Source: Patescibacteria group bacterium UBA6899 (lineage in GTDB: Bacteria > Patescibacteriota > Minisyncoccia > Phycocordibacterales > UBA6899). From it: 16,165 bases of DNA. How positions within the stretch are numbered: position 1 is the stretch's first letter; each line of letters opens with the position of its first letter. Positions 1 to 7,591 of this stretch are shown here, piece after piece. The DNA lies in NCBI GenBank assembly GCA_002451235.1, contig DKBN01000002.1:1-16165 (forward strand), read 5' to 3'. The position numbers and the translations under genes are program-made. The notes under the pieces are model-generated. The model was not told where the DNA came from and did not search any database. It saw only the letters and a program-made list of their open reading frames with translations.

Positions 1-294
1 ATCTTCGCGTTCCAGATGTTCTGGAGGGTGACGCATCGCATCACACGCGTCCTCGATCGCGTGACCGGGAAGCCGATCCCGTTCGCGCTGGTGAAGGTGT
101 GGCTCCCGGGGATGAATACGATCATCAAGAAAGCGGTCGCGGACGAGCTCGGGAGGTTCTTCTTCCTTGTACCGCCCGGGAAATACTACATCACGGTCGA
201 ACAGAAACTTCCGGACGGTTCGTATCAGAAAGTGATGCAGACGGAGCCTCAGGAGCTCAAAGGCGGGGTCCTGAAGGGCGACCTCATTGCATAG
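1..294 (+). CDS. C-terminal part of a protein with a carboxypeptidase-regulatory-like domain (5' end outside window)
   Basis: The reading frame is open from base 1 and ends at TAG 292-294, so the first 97 codons seen are the tail of a longer gene. The ATG at 16 is probably internal, because the frame is open upstream of it. The residues V-TGKPIPFALVKVW, then A-DELGRF and VPPGKYYITVE follow the usual pattern of a CarboxypepD_reg/CNA-B-like beta sandwich ('G-x-P-[IV]-x-x-A-x-V', 'T-D-x-x-G-x-F-x-F', 'L-x-P-G-x-Y'). Such domains are normally structural modules of surface proteins. The basic stretch RVTHRITRVLDRVTGK at the start could be a cytoplasmic or membrane-flanking linker. The function of the whole protein cannot be judged from this fragment. 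Confidence 0.7.
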   Translation: MFAFQMFWRVTHRITRVLDRVTGKPIPFALVKVWLPGMNTIIKKAVADELGRFFFLVPPGKYYITVEQKLPDGSYQKVMQTEPQELKGGVLKGDLIA

Positions 295-329
295 AGACCT
301 CTCGCTGGGGAGAAATCCTCTGCCGACCC

Positions 330-338
330 TGCTATACT
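330..338 (+). promoter_or_regulatory. Extended -10 promoter for gap
   Basis: TG-C-TATACT is an extended -10 element (TGnTATAAT type), with TATACT at 333-338. A start near 345 would leave a leader of about 26 nt before the GAPDH ATG at 371. No good -35 is seen 16-18 bp upstream. The octamer TATACTAG recurs at 1407 and 10455. Confidence 0.5.
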
Positions 339-370
339 AGGGAAGTTACCCATCATATTCATCGACTTGT

Positions 371-1414
371 ATGGAGAAGAAACTTCGCATCGCTATCAAC
401 GGATTCGGCCGGATCGGTCGTGCATTCTTCAAGTTAGCGCGCACCGCCCCAGAGATCGATATCGTCGCCGTCAATGATCTGGGCGACCCGGAGAATATGG
501 TCTACCTTTTGAGATACGATACCGCGTACGGCAAGGCGGATTTCGAGATCCACACCGAACAAGAGGGAGAACAGTTATATTTCGTCGTCGATGGAGAGAA
601 GACGAAATTGGTGCAAGAGAAGGATGCGTCCAAATTGCCATGGCGCGACCTCGGGGTCGACATCGTCATTGAATCGACCGGCCTGCTCACCTCATATGAG
701 AAGGCGAAGGTCCACCTAGACGCGGGAGCGAAGCGTGTGGTGATTACCGCACCCGTGAAAGGGCAGCCGGTCCCGGGAGTGGAAGGAGCGATGGTCTTAA
801 TGGGGATCAACGAAGGAACACTTGCAACATGCCAGATCTCCTCGAACGCCTCGTGCACGACGAATGCCGCTTCGCCACTCATCCAGATCCTTCACGAGAA
901 GATCGGCATCGAGAAGGCGCTACTCAATACGACACATGCCATGACAGGAACACAGAAAGTGGTCGATGGTCCGGGTGGGAAGGATTTGCGCGGTGGCCGT
1001 GCCGCGTCCCAGAATATGATTCCTGCATCGACCGGGGCTGCGGTTTCCGTCGGTGAGGTTATTGCTGATCTCAAGGGGAAGTTCGACGGTATCTCGATCC
1101 GCGTTCCGGTCATCACTGGCTCGATCGCAGATATCACATTCGTCGCGAAGCGTGATACCACCGTCGAAGAGGTGAACCAGATCCTTCGCGATGCTGCCAA
1201 GGAGCCCAGGTGGGATGGGATATTTACCGTAACCGAGGAACCGCTTGTGTCCTCGGATATCGTCGGGAATCTCCATGGAGCGATCGCGGATCTTGAAATG
1301 ACACGCGTTGTCGGTGGCAATCTCGTAAAGGTGATGTCGTGGTACGACAACGAGATGGGATATACGAACACGCTTCTACACCACGTGTTGGAAATGAGCA
1401 AACATATATACTAG
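371..1414 (+). CDS. gap: Glyceraldehyde-3-phosphate dehydrogenase (phosphorylating, class I)
   Basis: This cytoplasmic enzyme of glycolysis interconverts glyceraldehyde 3-phosphate and 1,3-bisphosphoglycerate with NAD. The 347 residues are a typical full length. Visible signatures are the Rossmann motif NGFGRIGR (10-17), Asp36-Leu37 after the second strand and Pro218 in NMIP (both favour NAD over NADP), the catalytic SNASCTTN box with Cys162, His189 in NTTHAMTGTQ, the phosphate-site region around STGAA (220-224), and the C-terminal WYDNEMGY (324-331). The second cysteine of the common CTTNC motif is Ala here, which is tolerated in the family. The ATG at 371 gives a standard N-terminus with no Shine-Dalgarno. 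Transcription probably starts from the extended -10 at 330-338. The last codons also contain the -10 of the next gene. Confidence 0.97.
   Translation: MEKKLRIAINGFGRIGRAFFKLARTAPEIDIVAVNDLGDPENMVYLLRYDTAYGKADFEIHTEQEGEQLYFVVDGEKTKLVQEKDASKLPWRDLGVDIVIESTGLLTSYEKAKVHLDAGAKRVVITAPVKGQPVPGVEGAMVLMGINEGTLATCQISSNASCTTNAASPLIQILHEKIGIEKALLNTTHAMTGTQKVVDGPGGKDLRGGRAASQNMIPASTGAAVSVGEVIADLKGKFDGISIRVPVITGSIADITFVAKRDTTVEEVNQILRDAAKEPRWDGIFTVTEEPLVSSDIVGNLHGAIADLEMTRVVGGNLVKVMSWYDNEMGYTNTLLHHVLEMSKHIY
1407..1412 (+). promoter_or_regulatory. -10 element for leaderless transcription of the small membrane protein gene
   Basis: TATACT lies inside the last two sense codons and stop of gap. With the usual -12 to -7 placement, +1 falls exactly on the A of the ATG at 1419. 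No usable -35 is visible. A predicted leaderless start is an inference from spacing. Confidence 0.45.
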
Positions 1415-1418
1415 TAAT

Positions 1419-1676
1419 ATGGGAAAGGCTGTTCAATATCTGGCATATGTCAGCCTTGGTATTACTATCTTATCCCTGCTCCAGATTGTGTTCTTTGGAC
1501 CCGTGCCTTCTGTGTTTTTTGGAAAGTATTCAGAACTTATGTTCTTCGTATTCAGTGTCCTATTTGCCGGAATCGCGCTGTATAAGCACTCGCATCCGAG
1601 AGTCGCAATTGTAGCTTTGTTGTTGAATTTTCTCTCGATTATCTTTCTGTACAACTTTCTTTCCATGCATCCGTAA
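1419..1676 (+). CDS. Small unknown membrane protein, about 3 TM segments
   Basis: This 85-residue protein is not one I recognise. Three hydrophobic stretches, roughly residues 5-27, 39-55 and 61-82, suggest a three-pass inner-membrane protein with very short loops, and KHSHPR (56-61) as the most polar loop. It starts 4 nt after the gap stop, with a TATACT -10 placed for leaderless expression. G+C counted by hand is about 41%, clearly below its neighbours. Codons such as TTG, TTT and AAT are frequent, so it may be recently acquired or simply reflect a hydrophobic product. The frame ends in TAA 12 nt before rpiB. Its coding status rests on the coherent membrane profile and gapless fit between gap and rpiB. 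Confidence 0.7.
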   Translation: MGKAVQYLAYVSLGITILSLLQIVFFGPVPSVFFGKYSELMFFVFSVLFAGIALYKHSHPRVAIVALLLNFLSIIFLYNFLSMHP

Positions 1677-1688
1677 TTATTTTATTTT

Positions 1689-2147
1689 GTGAAGATCTAT
1701 TTCGCTACTGACCATGCAGGGTTCCAGCTTAAGCAAGAGCTTGTGCGTTTTGTCCGTGACGAGCTGCACTATGAAGCCGAAGATCTTGGGGCTCACAAGG
1801 AGGAGAAGGGTGATGACTACGTCGATTTCATTCCGCTTGCTGCCGCGCAGGTGTCAAAGGACCCCGAACATGCGCGCGCGATAATCCTCGGGAAATCCGG
1901 CGAGGGAGAAGCGATCGTCGCGAACCGATTCCCTAACGTGCGCGCGACGGTCTATTATGGAGGTTCCCTCGAGATTCCGCGTCTTTCGCGCGAGCACAAC
2001 GATGCGAACGTCCTCTCCCTGGGGGCGGGATTTGTTCCAGCAGAAGAGGCCAGGAAAGTAGTGAAGCTCTGGCTTTCGACGCCGTTTTCTCAAGAGGATC
2101 GTCACAAGCGGAGGATCAGAAAGATCGAGAACTACTCGCATGGTTGA
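1689..2147 (+). CDS. rpiB: Ribose-5-phosphate isomerase B (RpiB/LacA family)
   Basis: Interconverts ribose 5-phosphate and ribulose 5-phosphate in the non-oxidative pentose phosphate pathway, in the cytoplasm. At 152 residues it has the normal length. Family landmarks are MKIYFATDHAGF at the N-terminus, GKSGEGEAIVANRFPNVRA (68-86), REHNDANVLSLGAG (101-114) and the basic tail TPFSQEDRHKRRIRKIE. The start is GTG at 1689, giving the standard N-terminus. The catalytic Cys of E. coli RpiB (ICGTG) is replaced here by LGKSG, with Ser70 and Glu74. This matches the M. tuberculosis-type active site (GGSGNGE), where a Glu does the isomerisation. The stop overlaps the next gene by 8 nt, so translation is probably coupled to the epimerase-like gene. 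Confidence 0.93.
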   Translation: MKIYFATDHAGFQLKQELVRFVRDELHYEAEDLGAHKEEKGDDYVDFIPLAAAQVSKDPEHARAIILGKSGEGEAIVANRFPNVRATVYYGGSLEIPRLSREHNDANVLSLGAGFVPAEEARKVVKLWLSTPFSQEDRHKRRIRKIENYSHG

Positions 2148-2850
2148 GGTCATTCCCGCAATCATGCCTGAGTCTTACGACGACTTGCGAGAAAAAGCGC
2201 GGAAGGTCAAGGAGCACGTCTCTCTTGTCCAGATCGACATCATGGACGGTGTATTTGTCCCATCGACAAGCTGGCCCTACACGTCCGGCGGAGTCGAAAG
2301 CGACCCGGAATTCAGCGCTCTCCGATCCCAAGAAGATGGGCTTCCGTATTGGGATACCCTCAACTACGAGATCGACCTCATGATCCAAGCGCCGGAGCGG
2401 CACCTCGGGGAATGGCTTCCTCTTGGTGCGTCTCGCCTCATCTTCCACATCGAATCCATCCTTGATCCTGATCATTTCTTTCGTGGAGAACTTTTTGAGT
2501 CTGGCGCACGTAAGGTGGGAGAGGAGACCATGATCGAGGTCGGGCTCGCGATCAATCCGGATACTGAACTCGAAGAGATCGTGGGACATGTTCCCCAGGC
2601 GGACTTTGTCCAGGTCATGGGGATCGCGAAGATCGGGTACCAGGGACAGCCTTTTGACGACAGGGCACTTACGCACATTCGTTCATTGCGAGAGCGTTTC
2701 CCCAACCTTATAATTAGTGTTGACGGAGCGGTGAACCGTGACACAGCTCGGGCTTTCAAAGAGGCTGGCGCGTCCCGGCTGGTTTCCGGTTCGGCGATCT
2801 ATTCCGCTCCCGATATCGGGGAGACAATCAGTGCGCTCGAGAACGCGTAA
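2140..2850 (+). CDS. rpe: Divergent ribulose-phosphate 3-epimerase-like TIM barrel
   Basis: By family and position this should interconvert ribulose 5-phosphate and xylulose 5-phosphate, supplying the transketolase encoded next. The 236 residues align along the whole RPE fold: VQIDIMDGVFVPS (30-42), EIDLMIQ (77-83), RLIFHIES (99-106), VQVMGIAKIGYQGQPF (157-172), IISVDGAVN (191-199) and RLVSGSAIYS (213-222). Two of the four metal ligands of classical RPE are changed: His of H-x-D is Gln31 and His of H-L-M is Asp79. Asp33 and Asp195, the acid/base pair, are kept. The early Ser (PSIL) is Ala7. An extra segment of about 30 residues (43-75) follows strand 2. It overlaps rpiB by 8 nt and sits 9 nt before the transketolase gene. 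A different pentulose/hexulose phosphate specificity is possible. Confidence 0.8.
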   Translation: MVEVIPAIMPESYDDLREKARKVKEHVSLVQIDIMDGVFVPSTSWPYTSGGVESDPEFSALRSQEDGLPYWDTLNYEIDLMIQAPERHLGEWLPLGASRLIFHIESILDPDHFFRGELFESGARKVGEETMIEVGLAINPDTELEEIVGHVPQADFVQVMGIAKIGYQGQPFDDRALTHIRSLRERFPNLIISVDGAVNRDTARAFKEAGASRLVSGSAIYSAPDIGETISALENA

Positions 2851-2859
2851 CTATGATCT

Positions 2860-3759
2860 ATGGAACATTTGTATGATACACAGATAAAAGATCTCGAGCT
2901 TAAGGCTAATGAGATCCGCGAGACGATCATTGAAATGCTCATTGAGGCGGGGAGCGGGCACACCGCGGGGCCTTTGGGTATGGCGGATATTTTTACCGCA
3001 CTCTATTTCCATATTCTTCGACATGATCCGCGGAACCCGGATTGGCCGGATCGCGACCGCCTCATTCTCTCTAATGGTCATATCGCGCCGGTCCTTTATG
3101 CCGCGATGGCGCACTCGGGATATTTTTCCATCGACGAGGCGCGCAAGACCTTACGGAAATTCGGGTCGCGTCTCCAGGGACATCCGCACCGCGAGTGGCT
3201 TCCAGGACTCGAGACCTCATCGGGACCATTGGGCTCTGGTCTTTCTCAGGCGATCGGAATGGCATTGGGAGATCGTATGGAGCGAGGACGGCATTCGAAC
3301 CGGTTCTTTTACTGTTTATTAGGAGATGGCGAACTCGATTGCGGGCAGGTATGGGAGGCAGCAATGCTCGCCGGGAGGGAGAAGATCCATAATCTGATCG
3401 GTTTCATTGACCGCAATAATATCCAGATCGACGGGTTTACAGAAGACATCATGCCATTGGAACCCTTGAAGGAGAAATGGGAGGCGTTCGGGTGGCACGT
3501 GCAAGAGATCGACGGACATAACTTTGAGGAGATTGTCGATGCAGTGAACGAAGCGAAGGCATATTTCGCGAAGCCATCGATGATCATCGCGCATACCATT
3601 CCCGGGAAGGGTGTCGAATTCGCGGAACGACGCTTCGAGTGGCACGGCAATCCTCCCGGCAAAGGGCCCGCGGACGTCGTCGCGAAAGAAGCGCAGGGGG
3701 AGGAGATGCTCCGCGAGCTCCGCACGCTGCGTGGAAGGATCAAGAGCGAACATGAATAA
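2860..3759 (+). CDS. tkt: Transketolase, N-terminal (ThDP pyrophosphate-binding) subunit
   Basis: This is the N-terminal half of a split transketolase, which moves two-carbon ketol units between sugar phosphates in the non-oxidative pentose phosphate pathway. The 299 residues carry SGHTAGPLGMAD (32-43), RDRLILSNGH (65-74), SGPLGSGLSQAIGMA (121-135) and the thiamine diphosphate motif GDGE (155-158) through NN (186-187), which holds the metal and pyrophosphate. The residues QIDGFTEDIMPLEP continue the family pattern, and IPGKGVEF is also typical. It ends just where the pyrimidine-binding half begins in single-chain enzymes. The partner follows 18 nt downstream. A heterotetramer of the two subunits is expected from other split transketolases. 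The ATG at 2860 follows the epimerase stop by 9 nt and has no Shine-Dalgarno. Confidence 0.95.
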   Translation: MEHLYDTQIKDLELKANEIRETIIEMLIEAGSGHTAGPLGMADIFTALYFHILRHDPRNPDWPDRDRLILSNGHIAPVLYAAMAHSGYFSIDEARKTLRKFGSRLQGHPHREWLPGLETSSGPLGSGLSQAIGMALGDRMERGRHSNRFFYCLLGDGELDCGQVWEAAMLAGREKIHNLIGFIDRNNIQIDGFTEDIMPLEPLKEKWEAFGWHVQEIDGHNFEEIVDAVNEAKAYFAKPSMIIAHTIPGKGVEFAERRFEWHGNPPGKGPADVVAKEAQGEEMLRELRTLRGRIKSEHE

Positions 3760-3777
3760 CTGCATATCGCAAATCCT

Positions 3778-4761
3778 ATGAACACCGTTCCATTAGACCC
3801 TAAGATCTTCCAATCGGACGTTCCTGGAGCGCCGATCCGAAAAGGGTTCGGCGAAGGGCTGCTCGAAGCGGGAGAGAAGGACCATCGCGTCGTCGCGCTG
3901 TGTGCCGATCTTACCGAGTCGACGATGATGCATCTCTTCCGCGATAAGTTTCCGGAACGGTTCGTCGAGATGGGGATAGGGGAGCAATCGATGGCGGCGG
4001 TCGCGTCCGGACTCGCGGCGATGGGTAAAATCCCATTCTTCTCTTCGTATGCGATGTTCTCTCCGGGGCGCAATTGGGAACAGATCCGTACGACGATCTG
4101 CTACAACCACGTGAATGCGAAGGTGGTCGGGAGTCATGCAGGGATCTCCGTCGGGCCGGACGGGGGAACGCACCAAGCGATCGAGGATATCGCGATCATG
4201 CGGGTGATACCGCGTATGACGATCATCGCTCCCTGTGACTCGATCGAAGCGAAGAAAGCAACTCTCGCTGCGGCGCAGTACGATGGCCCGGTCTATATCC
4301 GTCTCGCCCGCGAGGCGACCCCGGTCATGACCGTCCCCGAAACGCCGTTCTCTATTGGGAAAGCGCAGATGTTCTTCGCGTCGGAAGGGAAACTGGCACA
4401 GATCGGCATCATCGCGACCGGTTCCGTGGTCTATAACGCGCTCATGGCCGCAAAGCGACTCGATGAGAAAGGGATCGGCGTCAAGATGCTCAATCTTGCG
4501 ACCGTGAAACCGCTTGATCAGGAAGCGGTCCTCGCTCTTGCGAACGAGGTGGAAGCGATCGTGACCGTTGAAGAGCACCAGCGCCGCGGCGGGATGGGCT
4601 CGGAGGTCGCGGAATTTCTCGCGCGCGCATATCCGACAAAACAAGCGTTCATCGGCGTCGACGATGCATTCGGGCAATCAGGGACTCCGGACGAGCTGCT
4701 GAAACATTACCATATGGACATCGATTCGATCGTTGTATCGGCAGAGAACGCGCTCCGGTGA
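3778..4761 (+). CDS. tkt: Transketolase, C-terminal (pyrimidine-binding plus C-terminal domain) subunit
   Basis: This partner of the preceding subunit completes the thiamine diphosphate site. Of 327 residues, the pyrimidine-binding domain covers about 20-190, with MGIGEQSMAAVASGLA (65-80). Glu69 there is the conserved glutamate that activates the cofactor aminopyrimidine. GSHAGISVGPDGGTHQAIEDIA (118-139) is the classical substrate-loop motif. The C-terminal domain (about 205-327) has IIATGSVV, MLNLATVKPLD, VTVEEHQRRGGMGSEVAE and DAFGQSGTPDELL. The last of these also occurs in 1-deoxyxylulose synthase and E1 beta relatives, but the adjacent transketolase N-subunit and pentose-phosphate neighbours decide the call. 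The stop lies 4 nt before the FN3 gene, so the carbon and envelope genes may share a transcript. Confidence 0.95.
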   Translation: MNTVPLDPKIFQSDVPGAPIRKGFGEGLLEAGEKDHRVVALCADLTESTMMHLFRDKFPERFVEMGIGEQSMAAVASGLAAMGKIPFFSSYAMFSPGRNWEQIRTTICYNHVNAKVVGSHAGISVGPDGGTHQAIEDIAIMRVIPRMTIIAPCDSIEAKKATLAAAQYDGPVYIRLAREATPVMTVPETPFSIGKAQMFFASEGKLAQIGIIATGSVVYNALMAAKRLDEKGIGVKMLNLATVKPLDQEAVLALANEVEAIVTVEEHQRRGGMGSEVAEFLARAYPTKQAFIGVDDAFGQSGTPDELLKHYHMDIDSIVVSAENALR

Positions 4762-4765
4762 CCGT

Positions 4766-7591
4766 ATGAAAATATTTCATCCGTCGATCCGTCACACTGT
4801 CGCCCACCTCGGCACCGCGTTCTTCGTATTCGCGCTCGCATTGAGCGTCGGGTTGGTCGCGAGATTCGACGGACTTGAGAGGCAATTAGCGGATACGAGC
4901 TCTTCACTTACGACCGCGCCGGTGATCTCGGCGCTGCGGGTCGACAACATCATCTCCTCGGGTTCCAGGGTGCGATGGACGACGGATCAACCATCAGATT
5001 CGCGCGTGTGGTATGCGGATAGTACCGCTTCTCCCGGCCAAGTATCGACCGCCGTTTGTGACGGCGGCGGCATGGTGACCCAGCACTGCGTTCTCCTCAC
5101 CGGGCTTCTGCCCGCGACGAATTACTTCTATAAGGTAGAATCGATGAATTCCGCGGGCCTAGACGCTCAGGTATACGGAACAGCCCCTATCCTGACGCTT
5201 TCTTCTACGGGGACGAACACAAGCACGGCTGATACCTACCCGCCATCGCCGCCGTTATTGCATTTGGGTATAGTCACTTCAAGCGAGATTGATCTCTATT
5301 GGGACGGCGCAACCGACAATGTTGGCGTCGTGGGTTACGAGGTCTACAAGAACGGCAATCTAGCAAGCAGGCAAACGGGAACGACCTACAAGGATTCATC
5401 GAACCTCGTTCTCGGGAGTATGAACGCATATTGGGTCCTCTCGGTCGATGCCGCAGGGAACAAGTCGATACAGACCGATATCAACACGAATACCGTTCAG
5501 GTCCCATCGAATACTACTTCCCCGACCTCGGGTTCCGGAACATCGCCGAGCTCGTCCGATACGATGCCCCCATCACAGCCGCTACTTACGGTCTCAAGCC
5601 CGGGCGCAGGACAAGTGAATCTTTCATACTCCGCGAGCGACAACGTCGGGGTGTATGCATACAGGATCTTCCGCGATGGAACGCCCTTAACCAGCACTCC
5701 TAGGACCCAGACGGTCTTTATGGATTCAAATGTGCAGCCAGGTTCTGTGCACACCTACGCCGTTCAGGCGGTGGACACCGCCGGGAATCTCTCTCTCGTG
5801 AGTCCCAATGTCTCAATCACGGTCACAGGTAATGCGACAATATCGACGCCACCCACATCGACTGTATCCCCGGTCTCATTCGCGGTCTCGGTCGCGTATG
5901 CCCAAGCATTCTGTGACAATGGAAAGAACAAAACACCTGCCGCGTTCCTGATCTCACCGCCGGATGGCGGGAGCATCCTTTTGAGCCGACTTGAGGACCA
6001 TTGGCAGAGCACGGTCTTCGCTACCTCGCTTGCGCTGCAAGACGGCACGTACCACTGGCAAGCGTCGGTCAATTCCGGTTTCGTCATCGATGGGACGCAA
6101 AACGGCGATTTCAGCATGTTGGGGCCATGTCCGTATCCTTCGACGACGCAGACAGCAAGCGGAACAGCCGCGATTTCTATTTCCTCTATCTCTACGGCCG
6201 CGCAGCCGACCATCGACCAACTTGTTCTTACGAAGGTGTTCATGAACGACCTCCCGCTTCCATTGGGTGCAACAGCGAAAGGGAAGATCGAGCTTCGCGT
6301 CGTCACGAGCGACGCCCAAAAGATCGATTTCATTGACGCCGCGTCGGCAAATATTCTCATCGGCCATGCATCCATCGACGATCTCCTATCCAATGCGACT
6401 CAGGACGCATGGGTGTATTACTGGGACACGACGAAATTCCCCAACCGCACCTACCAGGTGGTCGCGAAGATCACCGATGTGAAGGGGACGGTCCTCGGAA
6501 CGCTTCCGTTCAAGCTCACGCTGCAGAATCCGGTCGCGTTGGCACTTTCCGCGGCGACCGCTCCCACATCGACCGCTTCGCCATCCCTTACTGCCTCCGC
6601 GCCGGCCGCCACTATCGCAAGTCCTGTCGTCACTGAGACCGAGAATATCCTGACCCGGGTAGTTTCGCCTGGTACCTGTGGAACACCGAACGAATGCCAG
6701 ACCTATTGTGGAAGCAGTGTGGCGAAAAAAGAGCTTTGTAGCAAGTACATATCGACGGTAGTAGATATCGCCGCGACCAGCACTGAGGCGTCCACAACCA
6801 GAGCGATCGTAACCGAAGGAGCAACATCGGCACCGAAAGCGGCGACCTTTATCGATCGTTTTACCGATGAACGGCAGGGTGCGAGGATATTCATCGACAG
6901 CGACAGCGATGGGATCTCTGATTTCGATGAAGTGAATCTCTATCATACCGATCCTCATAAGTTCGACAGCGATGGAGATGGATCCCCAGATGGAGCCGAG
7001 ATCATCGCCCATACGAATCCTCTCGGAAATCTCGAGACCTCCACATCTTCTCCTGGATCACGGGCGGGAGAGAGCGTCGCAATGGGAGATCCGAAGACGA
7101 CGGGCCTGGATACGCCAGAACTGTTCACCACTCCCTCGATTGTGGTTGTCGCGACGAGCACAGATCAGGGAGGAGAAGTGCGTGCGACCAAGATCGCGTT
7201 CGGTGGCATGACCATCCCGAACAGTTTCGTAACTCTTTATATTTACTCGGACCCGATCGTTGTCACTGTAAAAAGCGATGCAACCGGCGCATGGACGTAC
7301 GTCCTGGACAAAGAGCTTCCCGATGGGTCACACGAGGTCTATACCGCCATCACAGACTCTGGTGGAAAGATCGTGGCGAAATCCGATCCGATCCCATTCG
7401 TGAAACAAGCGGCGGCGGTCACTATCGGCTCTGAGGCTGCACTCCCCGTCCCGCAATCCACACCTGGATTCTTCTCAGGTCCCGGACTGATCGCACTCAT
7501 CTCCATCATCGTTGGGGTCTTGGGGATCGCGATCTCCATCATCGGATTCACCGTTCGGCACCAGCAAGTGGCTGAGACGATCCCGCCATGA
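4766..7591 (+). CDS. Large double-anchored surface protein: three FN3-like domains, Cys motif, Ca-binding TSP3-like repeats, Ig-like domain, C-terminal TM
   Basis: The 941-residue product appears extracytoplasmic and anchored at both ends. Domains in order: signal anchor 12-33; FN3/PAP-like domain about 51-146; two sibling FN3 domains about 158-247 and 268-353, sharing DNVGV and D-AGN motifs; a beta domain about 380-455 with Cys383 and Cys455; another beta domain about 480-590; Ser/Thr/Ala-rich linker; a four-Cys motif C-x5-C-x3-C-x9-C (638-658); two DxDxDGxxDxxE-type calcium loops at 711-722 and 734-745; Ig-like domain about 800-880; TM 906-929 with a short tail. The ATG at 4766, 4 nt after the transketolase stop, gives a clean signal anchor; an ATG at 4733 would add 11 charged residues. 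It overlaps the kinase gene by 4 nt (ATGA). Adhesion or envelope sensing is an inference. Confidence 0.85.
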   Translation: MKIFHPSIRHTVAHLGTAFFVFALALSVGLVARFDGLERQLADTSSSLTTAPVISALRVDNIISSGSRVRWTTDQPSDSRVWYADSTASPGQVSTAVCDGGGMVTQHCVLLTGLLPATNYFYKVESMNSAGLDAQVYGTAPILTLSSTGTNTSTADTYPPSPPLLHLGIVTSSEIDLYWDGATDNVGVVGYEVYKNGNLASRQTGTTYKDSSNLVLGSMNAYWVLSVDAAGNKSIQTDINTNTVQVPSNTTSPTSGSGTSPSSSDTMPPSQPLLTVSSPGAGQVNLSYSASDNVGVYAYRIFRDGTPLTSTPRTQTVFMDSNVQPGSVHTYAVQAVDTAGNLSLVSPNVSITVTGNATISTPPTSTVSPVSFAVSVAYAQAFCDNGKNKTPAAFLISPPDGGSILLSRLEDHWQSTVFATSLALQDGTYHWQASVNSGFVIDGTQNGDFSMLGPCPYPSTTQTASGTAAISISSISTAAQPTIDQLVLTKVFMNDLPLPLGATAKGKIELRVVTSDAQKIDFIDAASANILIGHASIDDLLSNATQDAWVYYWDTTKFPNRTYQVVAKITDVKGTVLGTLPFKLTLQNPVALALSAATAPTSTASPSLTASAPAATIASPVVTETENILTRVVSPGTCGTPNECQTYCGSSVAKKELCSKYISTVVDIAATSTEASTTRAIVTEGATSAPKAATFIDRFTDERQGARIFIDSDSDGISDFDEVNLYHTDPHKFDSDGDGSPDGAEIIAHTNPLGNLETSTSSPGSRAGESVAMGDPKTTGLDTPELFTTPSIVVVATSTDQGGEVRATKIAFGGMTIPNSFVTLYIYSDPIVVTVKSDATGAWTYVLDKELPDGSHEVYTAITDSGGKIVAKSDPIPFVKQAAAVTIGSEAALPVPQSTPGFFSGPGLIALISIIVGVLGIAISIIGFTVRHQQVAETIPP

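Noticed and set aside
2116..2676. 186-codon minus-strand open frame opposite the epimerase-like gene
   Set aside because: Low-complexity charged product without motifs, fully antisense to a gene with clear family motifs.
3793..4677. Long open frame of 294 codons on the minus strand opposite transketolase C
   Set aside because: The product is rich in Arg, Asp and His with no domain pattern. It is a shadow caused by codon bias of a certain transketolase gene.
4733..4765. Upstream ATG of the FN3 protein
   Set aside because: It would overlap transketolase C by 29 nt and place 11 charged residues ahead of a well-formed signal anchor that starts at 4766.
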